NCBI GenBank assembly: GCA_024642665.1
Contig: JAHEAR010000019.1
Location: forward strand, 1 to 64,000
DNA: 64,000 nucleotides
DNA from: Bacteroidota bacterium
GTDB taxonomy: Bacteria; Bacteroidota; Bacteroidia; Chitinophagales; Saprospiraceae
Reading direction: 5' to 3'
The translations under genes were made by a program, and so were the position numbers. The notes under the pieces are model-generated. The model was not told the origin of the DNA. It worked only from the letters and a program-made list of their open reading frames with translations, and searched no databases. The stretch's first letter is position 1; each line of letters starts with the position of its first letter. Below, piece by piece: positions 46,577 through 55,100 of the stretch.

Positions 46577-48357
46577 GCCTCCAGCCCGGCAATTACCTGA
46601 AACTGCATATCATGAAGTCGCTTATACTTTCCGTGGTCGATGCTAAGTAGTTCGTCGTGGGAACCTGATTCTACGACCTTGCCTTTTTCGAGGACGATGA
46701 TGCGGTCTGCATGTCGGATAGTCGTGAGACGATGAGCAATAATGATAGAAGTACGTTTTTCAATAAGTTTTTCAATAGCATACTGAATGATACTTTCTGT
46801 TTCAGTATCGATCGACGATGTAGCTTCATCAAGGATGAGGATCTCAGGGTCATACACTAAAGCACGAACAAACGAAATTAATTGACGTTGCCCCATAGAA
46901 AGATTGCCTCCTCTTTCCGCAATCATGTAATCATAGCCACCGGGTAGTGCCTCAATAAAAGGATGTGCACCAATGATCTTCGAGGATTCAAGCATCTTCT
47001 CCCGTGTGATATCCGGATTGCGTAAAGAAATATTTTCCCAGACACTGCCTGAGAATAAAAAAACATCCTGCAAGACAATAGCAATTTTACTACGCAAATC
47101 TTCCAATTGGTAATCCCGTATCTCTTTGCCATCGATATGTATACTTCCTTTTTGAATATCGTAAAAACGATTGAGCAGGTTGATGATGGTCGATTTTCCT
47201 GAGCCGGTACTTCCCACGATCGCTAAGGTTTCACCGGCAGGAATTTTTAATGAAACATCTTTCAGTACATCATTCTTTCCATCATACGCAAAATATACCT
47301 GATCAAATTCTACTACCCCACGGAAAGGAGCATCAGAAATCGTCGCCGTTGGTGATTCTTTGGTGGTTTCATTACTATCCAGAATATTAAATATCCGATC
47401 TCCGGCTACCATGGCCATCTGAAGGGTATTAAACTTGTCGGCCAGAAAACGCATCGGGCGAAACAACATATTGACATACACCGGAAATGCGATGAGCGCA
47501 CCCATCGTCACCGAACCGCCAATCACATTTTGCGCTCCCCACCAAACCATTAGGCCCAGCGCAATAGCCGCAATAATTTCAACTACCGGAAAGAAGATCG
47601 CATAATAGAGTATCGCATTCAAATTGGCTTGAGTATACTCTCTGTTGATAATTTTAAATTTTTCCCGTTCCTGATCTTCTGCATTGAATATCTGCACGAC
47701 GGACATACCGGTGATGCGTTCCTGCAGAAATGCATTCAGTCGAGAAATTTGAACACGTACTTTCTGATAGGAGACTTTTACTTTCTGCTTAAAGATCCAG
47801 GTGGCCACCATAATCAGCGGAATGGTCATCAGGCAAATAAGTGTAAGCCGTGGACTGGTATAAAACATAACAGCAATGACGACAACAATACTTAGCAAGT
47901 CCGCAGCGATGGTAATCACTCCTTCAGAGAATACCGTCTTGATCGTTTCGATGTCATTGATGTTTCGAGTCGTGAGATTTCCTATCGGTGTCTTATCGAA
48001 ATAGGAAATGCGCAAGCTGGTGATTTTATTAAATACACTGACCCGCAGATCTTTGATCACTGAATGGCCCAGCAGATTGGTGAGAAATATAAAGGTGTAT
48101 TGCAGGATGCCGGTGAGCAAAAGCACCCCTGCAAACAGCAAACACATCTTAATCAGTCCATCTGGATTTGGCAGGATGATATATTTGTCAACGATGACAT
48201 TGATCAGGTAAGGCTGTAAGGTAGACAGCGGTGCCAGCACAACAGCAAGTATGATGCTAAAGGAAAGCAGTTTGCGGTAGGGCAAGGCTAGTTTGAATAA
48301 CCGGACCAATAATGTCCAGTCAAGGGATTGTTTGTCTTCGGATGGATCCTGACTCAA
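46573..48357 (-). CDS. MsbA-like ABC exporter (fused membrane and ATPase domains)
   Basis: 594 residues with TTG 48357 as start: it is the only start codon between an in-frame upstream TAA and the first membrane helix. Type IV ABC exporters move lipids, drugs or peptides outward. Six membrane helices (about 30-320) precede an ATPase domain with Walker A VGSTGSGKST, the Q-loop, the signature LSMGQRQ (a variant of LSGGQ), Walker B ILILDEATSSID and the switch AHRLTTI. The substrate cannot be told: lipid A flipping or multidrug export are both possible. Its last codon runs into the heptad array. Confidence 0.94.
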   Translation of the reverse strand: MSQDPSEDKQSLDWTLLVRLFKLALPYRKLLSFSIILAVVLAPLSTLQPYLINVIVDKYIILPNPDGLIKMCLLFAGVLLLTGILQYTFIFLTNLLGHSVIKDLRVSVFNKITSLRISYFDKTPIGNLTTRNINDIETIKTVFSEGVITIAADLLSIVVVIAVMFYTSPRLTLICLMTIPLIMVATWIFKQKVKVSYQKVRVQISRLNAFLQERITGMSVVQIFNAEDQEREKFKIINREYTQANLNAILYYAIFFPVVEIIAAIALGLMVWWGAQNVIGGSVTMGALIAFPVYVNMLFRPMRFLADKFNTLQMAMVAGDRIFNILDSNETTKESPTATISDAPFRGVVEFDQVYFAYDGKNDVLKDVSLKIPAGETLAIVGSTGSGKSTIINLLNRFYDIQKGSIHIDGKEIRDYQLEDLRSKIAIVLQDVFLFSGSVWENISLRNPDITREKMLESSKIIGAHPFIEALPGGYDYMIAERGGNLSMGQRQLISFVRALVYDPEILILDEATSSIDTETESIIQYAIEKLIEKRTSIIIAHRLTTIRHADRIIVLEKGKVVESGSHDELLSIDHGKYKRLHDMQFQVIAGLEA

Positions 48358-48422
48358 AGTGGTGTCAATCGTTTAGTCGATAAGTACAATAAATACCAAA
48401 ACGGGGGTATTTGTTGTCTGAA

Positions 48423-49127
48423 TTACATTTTTCCTTCATCTGCAAAGCTATAATAAGTCCCTTCACCGATGATAATGTGGTCCAGAATTTTAATATCGAT
48501 AAAATTTCCTGCCGAATTAATCTTTTCCGTCAAACGAATATCCTCTATAGACGGAGAGGGTGTCCCGGAGGGGTGGTTGTGCGACAGAATGATCGCAGAC
48601 GCCTTACGCTCCAGTGCTTTCTGGAAGATAATCTTTGGGTCTACGACCATAGCAGACATACCACCTACATGTATTTCTTCAAGCGAAATTACTTTTGATC
48701 GCCGATCCAGCAGGATAATCCAAAAAGCCTCCTGTGTCAGATCGCGCATTCTTGGATGTAGGAGATCATAAGCGTCCAGACTGGAGCCAATCTGACTCTT
48801 TTTAAGGGCACTTTCTGTCATTCTCCGACGTCCTAATTCCAGAGCTGCCGTGATCGTCACCGCTTTTGCCTCGCCAATCCCCTTTATCTGCATCAGCTCA
48901 TGTACCGATAGTTTAGAAATAGCTGCCAGACTATTATCATGCTTTGCAAGTAACTCCTTTGCCATATCCAGTGCCGATTTATTTCGTGTACCGATGCGCA
49001 TGAGGATGGCGATGAGTTCGGCCTCTGACAGCGACCGGGAACCGTGCTCCATCAGCTTTTCGCGGGGGCGATCGGCCAGCATCCAGGCGTTTATCGGATT
49101 GGAGGTATATGAATAGTCTTTAGACAA
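48423..49127 (-). CDS. radC: RadC-family JAB-domain protein
   Basis: 234 residues. Start TTG 49127, since no ATG lies between an in-frame stop and the conserved DRPREKLMEHGSRSLSEAEL region. RadC has a helix-hairpin-helix region (about 70-100, IKGIGEAKAVTI) and an MPN/JAB metal-binding domain with HNHPSG (His183, His185) and a downstream Asp196. Despite the name its role in repair is unproven; relatives occur on mobile elements and in natural transformation. Here it is chromosomal by context, 65 bp upstream of the MsbA-like gene. Confidence 0.93.
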   Translation of the reverse strand: MSKDYSYTSNPINAWMLADRPREKLMEHGSRSLSEAELIAILMRIGTRNKSALDMAKELLAKHDNSLAAISKLSVHELMQIKGIGEAKAVTITAALELGRRRMTESALKKSQIGSSLDAYDLLHPRMRDLTQEAFWIILLDRRSKVISLEEIHVGGMSAMVVDPKIIFQKALERKASAIILSHNHPSGTPSPSIEDIRLTEKINSAGNFIDIKILDHIIIGEGTYYSFADEGKM

Positions 49128-49189
49128 TGGCTCAAATAAGGTGAACGGTTAAGGATAAACGGAGTTAGGCAGAAGGGCGGAAAGTCAAT

Positions 49190-49561
49190 TTATGCACTTC
49201 TTTCTTTTCCTTTTCTTGATGCAATAAAGGATGAAATCATTCGATTAAGTTTAGCTGCACTTTCAATGAGCTTCGCTCCAATAACTTTGTCAATGTATCC
49301 TTGTTGAACGGCGATGAAAAGTTGTGTTCGTAATTCACCTCCTGAAGCCTTTGAAATGCACAAATGTCTAATGAAGGCTTTATTTGTATGCAATTCAAAC
49401 CCTTCTGCAATGTTAGATGGAATAGAAACTGCGCTACGCTGCATTTGATCTCTTAAACTATAATCTTTGCAAAATTTGAGATTGGTGTAAATCTCATTGC
49501 ACAAGTTCATTCCATCTCGCCAAATGCGCAAATCTTCAAATGAGTGTAGATTACTTCCCAT
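49190..49561 (-). CDS. Four-helix-bundle protein (23S rRNA intervening-sequence family)
   Basis: 123 residues. The family is named from proteins encoded in intervening sequences of 23S rRNA and occurs widely in Bacteroidota as a solitary gene; related Avd proteins serve diversity-generating retroelements. Signatures: FEDLRIWRDGMNLCNEIY, the SLRDQMQRSAVSIPSNIAEGFEL segment, KAFIRHLCISKASGGELRTQL and a Lys/Arg tail. No rRNA or reverse transcriptase is nearby. Short inverted GC-rich words flank the gene on both sides (49168-49184 and 49661-49672). Confidence 0.9.
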   Translation of the reverse strand: MGSNLHSFEDLRIWRDGMNLCNEIYTNLKFCKDYSLRDQMQRSAVSIPSNIAEGFELHTNKAFIRHLCISKASGGELRTQLFIAVQQGYIDKVIGAKLIESAAKLNRMISSFIASRKGKERSA

Positions 49562-49632
49562 GCTTAATAGTGTCTTTAAGCAATAGAACGTGACCCAAAA
49601 CCAGTAATTATTTTTATCAGCTTAAAAGTTTT

Positions 49633-49672
49633 CTGCCCTTGCGCCCTTCCGCCTTTCAGCCTTTCCGCCCTT
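49633..49672 (-). repeat. Octad array NNGCCYTT, five copies
   Basis: CTGCCCTT, GCGCCCTT, CCGCCTTT, CAGCCTTT and CCGCCCTT, phased at 8 bp, directly after the stop of the Cys/Met-metabolism gene (stop at 49680). The reverse-complement word GAAGGGCGGAAAG recurs at 49172-49184. Confidence 0.8.
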
Positions 49673-49679
49673 TTCTTAT

Positions 49680-50837
49680 CTATGAAAGTGCTTCTTCTAA
49701 GTCGGCAATCAGGTCTTCTGCGCTTTCTATGCCTACGCTCAGTCGAATAAGCGAATCTGTCAAACCCGATGCGAGCCTCTGCTCTCGTGGAATAGAAGCG
49801 TGTGTCATGGAAGCCGGATGTCCAATCAGTGATTCTACACCACCAAGTGATTCGGCGAGAGAGAAGAGTTTCGTTCCGCTCAATACTTTGTTGGCGGCTT
49901 CGATACTGTCGTCTTTAAGGTCGAAGGAGATCATGCCACCGAAGTTTTTCATTTGGGTTTTGGCAAGTTCGTGTTGTGGGTGAGAATTCAGTCCCGGGTA
50001 CATGACCTTACCAACTTTTGGGTGTTGTTCGAGGTATTCGGCGAGTTTCATAGCGTTTTCACAAGCGCGGTCCATGCGGACATGAAGGGTTTTTATTCCT
50101 CGAAGCACGAGAAAGCAATCCTGAGGGCCGGGAACAGCGCCGCTTGCATTTTGAATAAACTTCAATTTCTCTGCGTATTTTTTGTCGGAAGTGATGACAC
50201 CGCCCATGACGACATCGCTGTGTCCGGCGATATATTTTGTGATCGAGTGATGTACTAAAGTGGCACCCATCGACAATGGGTTTTGTAAGTAGGGTGATGC
50301 GAAGGTATTATCTACACAAACGGGGATGCCGAGTTCGCGAGCGATATCGCAAACAGCCTTGATGTCTGTGATTTGTAGTGTTGGATTGGTTGGAGTCTCG
50401 AGCCAGATCAATTTGGTCTCCGGGCGAATAGATTTTTTAACTAGTTCAATATCGGTCATATTGATATAGCGGCTTTTGATCCCTAATGGTCCATAGACGG
50501 CTACCAGTAGTCGGTAGGAGCCTCCGTAGAGGTCATTACCGCACAGCACTTCATCCCCTGATTTCAGGGTTTTGATGATGGCATCCATGGCGGCTAGTCC
50601 GCTGCTGAAGCAAGCGGCATCTGTTCCGCCTTCGAGGGCAGCGAGGCTGGCTTGCAGAGCATCACGCGTAGGATTTTGTGTTCTTGCATATTCGTAGCCT
50701 TTATGTACACCGGGAGCATCCTGCACGTAGGTGGAGGTTTGGAAGATCGGGGTCATGATGGCACCTGATGATGGATCGGGGGTTACGCCGGCGTGAACTG
50801 CTTTTGTGCCAAAGCCTTGTGTATTATTTGAGCTCAT
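49680..50837 (-). CDS. Cys/Met-metabolism PLP enzyme (cystathionine gamma-synthase or lyase type)
   Basis: 385 residues. Fold-type I PLP enzymes of this family run transsulfuration: cystathionine synthesis, cystathionine cleavage or homocysteine formation. PLP Lys201 lies in SITKYIAGHSD. EYARTQNPTRDALQ (49-62), FSSGLAAMDAI, LETPTNPTLQITDI and VCVDNTFASPYLQ (PLP Asp176) are all present. Members with synthase, lyase and sulfhydrylase activity cannot be separated by eye. No other transsulfuration gene is adjacent. Confidence 0.92.
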   Translation of the reverse strand: MSSNNTQGFGTKAVHAGVTPDPSSGAIMTPIFQTSTYVQDAPGVHKGYEYARTQNPTRDALQASLAALEGGTDAACFSSGLAAMDAIIKTLKSGDEVLCGNDLYGGSYRLLVAVYGPLGIKSRYINMTDIELVKKSIRPETKLIWLETPTNPTLQITDIKAVCDIARELGIPVCVDNTFASPYLQNPLSMGATLVHHSITKYIAGHSDVVMGGVITSDKKYAEKLKFIQNASGAVPGPQDCFLVLRGIKTLHVRMDRACENAMKLAEYLEQHPKVGKVMYPGLNSHPQHELAKTQMKNFGGMISFDLKDDSIEAANKVLSGTKLFSLAESLGGVESLIGHPASMTHASIPREQRLASGLTDSLIRLSVGIESAEDLIADLEEALS

Positions 50838-51152
50838 TGTTTTTGTATTTAGGAGGGCAAAGGTAATAAAACGAAAGAGGCTAAAATATTAAGTGAAATA
50901 TGAATAAGTAAACGTGAAAAGTAAACGCCTATTATCATCTTCTCGATCGCGCAATAGTGTTTTGACTTAAAAGATTTAATGCGGGAATTTAAGCCTTACT
51001 CCTTTTGCATTTTGAAAAATAGCTTCGTAACTGCTGTATTATGAAAACAAAGTTCCCGTGAGGTAATAGAAGTTGAATTTTAGGGTTTCGACTGCAGTGA
51101 ATTTGGGAGAAAAGCTTTTTTGTGATTCGTAATTTTTAATTTACGTTTCGCC
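50838..51152. other. 315-bp gap without recognised features beyond a -7 box
   Basis: The gap lies upstream of the Cys/Met gene and downstream of the transketolase C gene. A TAnnTTTG-type box (TACCTTTG, minus strand, 50858-50865) lies 20 bases before the Cys/Met start codon. The rest is AT-rich, with no gene or clear hairpin. Confidence 0.5.
50858..50865 (-). promoter_or_regulatory. -7 box (TACCTTTG) of the Cys/Met-metabolism gene
   Basis: A TAnnTTTG match on the minus strand, 20 bases before ATG 50837. The same word serves the PfkB gene. No -33 TTG at normal spacing. Confidence 0.4.
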
Positions 51153-52112
51153 CTATGCTTTTCTAGACAAAACATTTTTCGCAGCCTCCACAATATTTTC
51201 CGGGCCTAAACCATACTTGAGCAATAATTGGTCAGGCTTTCCGCTTTCTCCGAAGCTATCATTGACGGCAACGTATTCCTGTGGTGTTGGATTTTTGCGT
51301 GCGAGCAGTTGCGCGATACTATCACCAAGTCCACCATTGCGCTGATGTTCTTCTGCAGAGACGATACATTTTGTTTTGGCGATAGAGTCCAGAATAATCT
51401 CTTCGTCCAATGGTTTGATGGTGTGGATGTTTATAAGTTCAGCGGAGATGCCTTGTTCTTTTAATGTATTAACAGCTTCCATTGCATAGGCTACAAGATG
51501 TCCTGTAGCAACGATGGTTACATCCGTTCCTTCCTGCATCATAATTCCTTTCCCGATCACGAAGGGTTTATGATCAGACATAAAGATTGGCCAGGAGGGA
51601 CGACCAAAACGCAGATACACAGGTCCCTGATGTTCGGCGATGGCGATGGTAGCGGCTTTGGTTTGATTGTAGTCACAAGGATTGATGACGGTCATACCCG
51701 GTAGCATTTTCATCAGGCCTATATCTTCTAGGATTTGATGCGTAGCACCATCTTCTCCAAGTGTAAGTCCTGCATGTGATGCGCAGATTTTTACATTTTT
51801 ACCTGAGTAGGCGATCGATTGTCTGATTTGATCATAGACTCGTCCGGTAGAGAAATTGGCAAAGGTGCCTGTATAAGGAATCTTACCGGCGGTGGCCAGA
51901 CCGGCAGCCATACCCATCATATTAGCTTCTGCAATTCCTGTCTGAATAAAGCGATCAGGAAAGGCATCCATGAAGGCGTTCATTTTCAATGATCCGATAA
52001 GATCCGCACAGAGCGCAACGACATTGTTGTGTTGCTGGCCTACTGCCAGTAGTCCGTCCCCGAAACCATCTCTGGTGGCTTTTTTCCCTGTGATTTGAAA
52101 ATCTGTGAGCAT
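51153..52112 (-). CDS. Transketolase, C-terminal (pyrimidine-binding) subunit
   Basis: 319 residues. With the N-terminal half encoded just upstream (52270-53112) it makes one transketolase, which moves two-carbon units in the pentose phosphate pathway. The pyrimidine-binding domain is intact (GIAEANMMGMAAGLA, GEDGATHQILEDIGLM, VYLRFGRP) and the C-terminal domain follows (ISAELINIHTIKPLDEE). Split transketolases are common in several phyla. The two halves are separated by a 157-bp tract of short repeats, which is unusual for subunits needed in equal amount. Confidence 0.93.
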   Translation of the reverse strand: MLTDFQITGKKATRDGFGDGLLAVGQQHNNVVALCADLIGSLKMNAFMDAFPDRFIQTGIAEANMMGMAAGLATAGKIPYTGTFANFSTGRVYDQIRQSIAYSGKNVKICASHAGLTLGEDGATHQILEDIGLMKMLPGMTVINPCDYNQTKAATIAIAEHQGPVYLRFGRPSWPIFMSDHKPFVIGKGIMMQEGTDVTIVATGHLVAYAMEAVNTLKEQGISAELINIHTIKPLDEEIILDSIAKTKCIVSAEEHQRNGGLGDSIAQLLARKNPTPQEYVAVNDSFGESGKPDQLLLKYGLGPENIVEAAKNVLSRKA

Positions 52113-52269
52113 GATTTATTTAGTGATTTAGTGATTTAGTGATTTAGTGATTTAGTGATGGGTGATGAGTGATTTGCTCTTCGCTTCCTGCCTCCCGCCT
52201 TGTAGTCTCGCGTCCAATATTTCATAATTCGTAATTTCCCTTCGCTCTACGCTCTACGCTCTACGCCTT
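52113..52269. repeat. Octad and heptad arrays between the transketolase halves
   Basis: Octads GTGATTTA run from about 52120 to 52157 on the + strand, with GTGATGGG and GTGATGAG-like words to 52172, right up against the start codon of the C-terminal subunit. Heptads GCTCTTC, GCTTCCT and GCCTCCC lie at about 52177-52200. Three more, GCTCTAC, lie at 52246-52266, four bases from the stop codon of the N-terminal subunit. On the coding strand the heptads read GTAGAGC. Confidence 0.9.
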
Positions 52270-53112
52270 TCAATAATCTCCCAGCGTCTCCTCCAGCTGC
52301 CCCAGTGCATCCGCGAGTTGTTCGTCATTAGGTGCGATGCCGTGCCACTTATGACTACCCATCATGAAATCAACGCCGTAGCCCATATCTGTTTTCATGA
52401 GGATAACGACAGGTTGTCCTTTACCACTAAACCCTTTTGCCTGCGTGAGCGTATCAAGGACATCGTCCATTTTATTGCCATTCATCTGGAGAACAATCCA
52501 GCCGAATGCTTTCCATTTAGCCTCAAGATCACCGAGTGACATAACCTCTTTAGTAGGTCCATCTATCTGTTGACCATTTCTGTCTACCGTGACAATGATA
52601 TTGTCCACTTTAAGGTGCGTAGCAGACATCATGGCTTCCCATACTTGTCCTTCCTGTAATTCGCCATCGCCGGTGAGTACATAAACTGTATTTGGATCCT
52701 TGTCCATTTTTTTTGCAAGCGCCGCTCCGATGGCAACAGAAAGACCCTGTCCCAGCGAACCGGAGGCTACACGCACACCTGGCAATCCTTCGTGTGTCGT
52801 TGGATGTCCTTGCAGTCTTGAATTTAGTTTTCTGAAGGTGGATAGTTCGTCTACCGGAAAGTATCCGGATCGCGCGAGCACACTATACCATACAGGAGAG
52901 ATGTGACCATTGGAGAGGAAAAACATATCCTCGCCTTTTCCTTCCATCGAAAATGGAAGTTTGTGGTGCAAGACTTTGAAATAAAGTGCTACTAAAAAAT
53001 CTGTGCAGCCTAATGATCCACCCGGGTGGCCACTTTGACATTGGTGTACCATACGGACGATATCGCGCCTTACCTGGCTGGCGATCTTTTTGAGTTCCTG
53101 TTGATCAGGCAT
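52270..53112 (-). CDS. Transketolase, N-terminal (TPP-binding) subunit
   Basis: 280 residues, the partner of the gene at 51153-52112. The thiamine-diphosphate motif is TGDGELQEGQVWEAMM with VDRNGQQIDG behind it. The HQCQSGHPGGSLGCTDFLVALY start and MEGKGEDMFFLSNGHISPVWY are typical of the N-terminal half. HPTTHEGLPGVRVASGSLGQGL is also typical. Together with the downstream gene it covers the full length of a normal transketolase of about 600 residues. Confidence 0.94.
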   Translation of the reverse strand: MPDQQELKKIASQVRRDIVRMVHQCQSGHPGGSLGCTDFLVALYFKVLHHKLPFSMEGKGEDMFFLSNGHISPVWYSVLARSGYFPVDELSTFRKLNSRLQGHPTTHEGLPGVRVASGSLGQGLSVAIGAALAKKMDKDPNTVYVLTGDGELQEGQVWEAMMSATHLKVDNIIVTVDRNGQQIDGPTKEVMSLGDLEAKWKAFGWIVLQMNGNKMDDVLDTLTQAKGFSGKGQPVVILMKTDMGYGVDFMMGSHKWHGIAPNDEQLADALGQLEETLGDY

Positions 53113-53146
53113 GGGAGGGTTGGTTGGCTTCGTAGAAAATTAAAAA

Positions 53147-53177
53147 GAAGAAGGCAATCTACAACAGAATGCCTTCT
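53147..53177 (-). terminator. Rho-independent terminator of the HU gene
   Basis: On the minus strand AGAAGGCA pairs with TGCCTTCT over a 13-base loop, followed by TCTTTTTAA. It lies between the HU stop codon and the transketolase start. Confidence 0.8.
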
Positions 53178-53229
53178 CCAGTTTTGATTAAGCTTTTGCT
53201 AAATCAAACATCAAAGTTTAAAAACAGGA

Positions 53230-53502
53230 TTACTTAACGGCATCAACCAATTTAGTACCTGCTTTGAATTTTGGTGTTTTCTTCGCTTTAATTTTGATTG
53301 TCTCACCTGTTGCCGGGTTGCGACCCATACGAGCAGCACGTTTCGTAACAGAGAAAGTACCAAAACCAGGAAGAGTCACTTTGTCGCCTTTCTTTAGCGT
53401 CTTAGAAATTGCCTCAAGAGTAGCATCCAGAGCTCTGCCAGCATCTGCCTTTGTAAGATCAGATCCTTTAGCAATTGCATCAATTAAATCGCCTTTGTTC
53501 AT
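53230..53502 (-). CDS. HU-family DNA-binding protein
   Basis: 90 residues, normal length. HU is an abundant nucleoid protein that binds and bends DNA as a dimer. Signatures: [20 protein letters not shown] at the start, GFGTFSV, then the arm sequence [14 protein letters not shown] with the intercalating Pro, and KPxFKAG-type end ([15 protein letters not shown]). A terminator follows it, so it is transcribed alone. Confidence 0.96.
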   Translation of the reverse strand: MNKGDLIDAIAKGSDLTKADAGRALDATLEAISKTLKKGDKVTLPGFGTFSVTKRAARMGRNPATGETIKIKAKKTPKFKAGTKLVDAVK

Positions 53503-53646
53503 TTTCAGCTTATTAATGTTAAATAAAATATGAATTCGGAGGTAAATGTATGTCGCGGATATATTAAAAACAAGCTTTATATAATAAAAAACGCTTGAAA
53601 TGCCTTATTTTATTGACTTTTAGTGATTTTGATGCCCTAAAACACC

Positions 53647-53654
53647 TATTTTTG
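53647..53654 (+). promoter_or_regulatory. -7 box (TATTTTTG) directly before the small lipoprotein start
   Basis: TATTTTTG ends four bases before ATG 53659. A TTG lies at 53629-53631, 15 bases upstream. Transcription from this box would give a leaderless or nearly leaderless message. Confidence 0.4.
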
Positions 53655-53658
53655 GCCG

Positions 53659-53883
53659 ATGAAGAACATATTGGGCCTATTTTTTATTGCATTTTTAGTC
53701 ATTTCCACACCGGCCTGCAGCCGCAAATCCGGCTGTCCCGCAGACTCTGCACAGACCAAAACCAATAAACAGGGGGAATATAAAGCTACAAAAGCCAATT
53801 CCGGATTACTGCCCTCCAAAAAACATTACAAGAAGAAAAAAGGACCCTATACAAAGAAGAGTAAGGTCAAACATAAAAATTAA
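53659..53883 (+). CDS. Small Lys-rich predicted lipoprotein
   Basis: 74 residues. A short signal peptide (LGLFFIAFLVISTPAC) with Cys20 as likely lipidation site is followed by a basic tail (KKHYKKKKGPYTKKSKVKHKN) with no other domain. No function is known; a basic surface tail could contact peptidoglycan, lipid A or DNA. Its TAA stop overlaps the TAA of the convergent OppC-like gene by four bases (TTAA). Confidence 0.7.
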   Translation: MKNILGLFFIAFLVISTPACSRKSGCPADSAQTKTNKQGEYKATKANSGLLPSKKHYKKKKGPYTKKSKVKHKN

Positions 53884-55100
53884 GCATCCACTTTCGCTCG
53901 AATATGTAACTGCTCTTTTTGCCATGCATTACCAATCGTATATAACGATAGTAGCGTAAAGAAAATAGCGCAACCGGGAAACACCACCAACCACCAGGCA
54001 TCAAAATTATTTCTCGATTGGGCCAACAACCTTCCCCAGTTTATTTCTTCCGTCGGCAAGCCAATCCCCAAAAAAGAAAGCGATGACTCTGTCAGTATTG
54101 CTGAGGATACCCCAAATATAAATGTGATCATCACCGGCCTGAAAGCATATGGGATAATATGCTTTCTTAAGATACGACGAGCAGAAATATTTGATACCTG
54201 CGCAGCCTTGATGTAATTAGTCTCACGCATTTTATAAACTTCTGCACGCATATATCTTGCCATCGATGGCCACCGCAATAGTGCAATAGTCAACATCACC
54301 ACCATCCATCCTTTTGATGGAATGATGGCCACTAAAATCAGAATTAGAAATATCCCGGGAAATCCATCAATGATACTAATGACCCCCAGCGTCAATTGGT
54401 CAAGCGGGATCGAGATGCGCAGTCGGCTATCGGGACTACGTTTTCTGATAAGAAAATATAAACCGGTGATAAGCATCACTGTTATCAGAATTTTGACGGA
54501 AGCTGAAAATGGTGTAAACCAGATTAGAAAAACCAATACAGACGTAGCACCTACCAAAAGAAATTGTTTGGTAGTGATCCGCCAACTTTTATCACCCCAA
54601 TAAGCCGCCGCTGATCCCACAGGAATACCAATCAATAAAGCAATCAGCATAGAGCCCAGACCTATTAATAGACTAACTCTGCACCCCCGAATCATTCCAG
54701 CCAATACATCTCTTCCCAATACATCGGTGCCCAACCAATGGCGAAATCTTTTTTCTCCTGAATGACCATGCAAAGGACTCAAATACGGTTCTGCTTTTAG
54801 ATCTATGGTTTGATGACTAAAAGGGACCGGCGCGCGCCATATCGATTCAAATGAGGTATTTCGCCAGGTCACCGGAGAGTGGTTAGGATGTGCCGCAGAT
54901 AATCCGGATTCAGATACCCTAGTAAATAATGGAAAATAATGTTTTCCATCAAGTTGACAGTAGTATGGTTTCTCATTTGAAATCAGTGGCCCGAATAACG
55001 CCAGGAAAGCAATAAGGAATAAAAATATCCATGCAATACGAACTGCCATCAAAGAGTTCCATCCGGGAAGAGAAGTAAACACATGTTTAATTCGCTTCAT
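53880..55100 (-). CDS. OppC/DppC-like ABC permease with extra periplasmic region
   Basis: 406 residues, about 100 longer than usual. The extra part (about 45-125) lies between the first membrane segment and LGTDVLGRDVL, so it should be periplasmic. The core has five further membrane segments and the EAA loop (YIKAAQVSNISARRIL). Such proteins form the channel of peptide- or nickel-type importers with an OppB-like partner. It overlaps the OppB-like gene by four bases (ATGA), so translation is coupled. Confidence 0.9.
   Translation of the reverse strand: MKRIKHVFTSLPGWNSLMAVRIAWIFLFLIAFLALFGPLISNEKPYYCQLDGKHYFPLFTRVSESGLSAAHPNHSPVTWRNTSFESIWRAPVPFSHQTIDLKAEPYLSPLHGHSGEKRFRHWLGTDVLGRDVLAGMIRGCRVSLLIGLGSMLIALLIGIPVGSAAAYWGDKSWRITTKQFLLVGATSVLVFLIWFTPFSASVKILITVMLITGLYFLIRKRSPDSRLRISIPLDQLTLGVISIIDGFPGIFLILILVAIIPSKGWMVVMLTIALLRWPSMARYMRAEVYKMRETNYIKAAQVSNISARRILRKHIIPYAFRPVMITFIFGVSSAILTESSLSFLGIGLPTEEINWGRLLAQSRNNFDAWWLVVFPGCAIFFTLLSLYTIGNAWQKEQLHIRAKVDA

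Noticed and set aside
46302-46650. Open frames of 84-96 residues on both strands over the heptad array
   Set aside because: They are read-through of a 7-bp repeat whose phase is incompatible with a stop in some frames; composition is repetitive and they overlap the MsbA-like stop codon.
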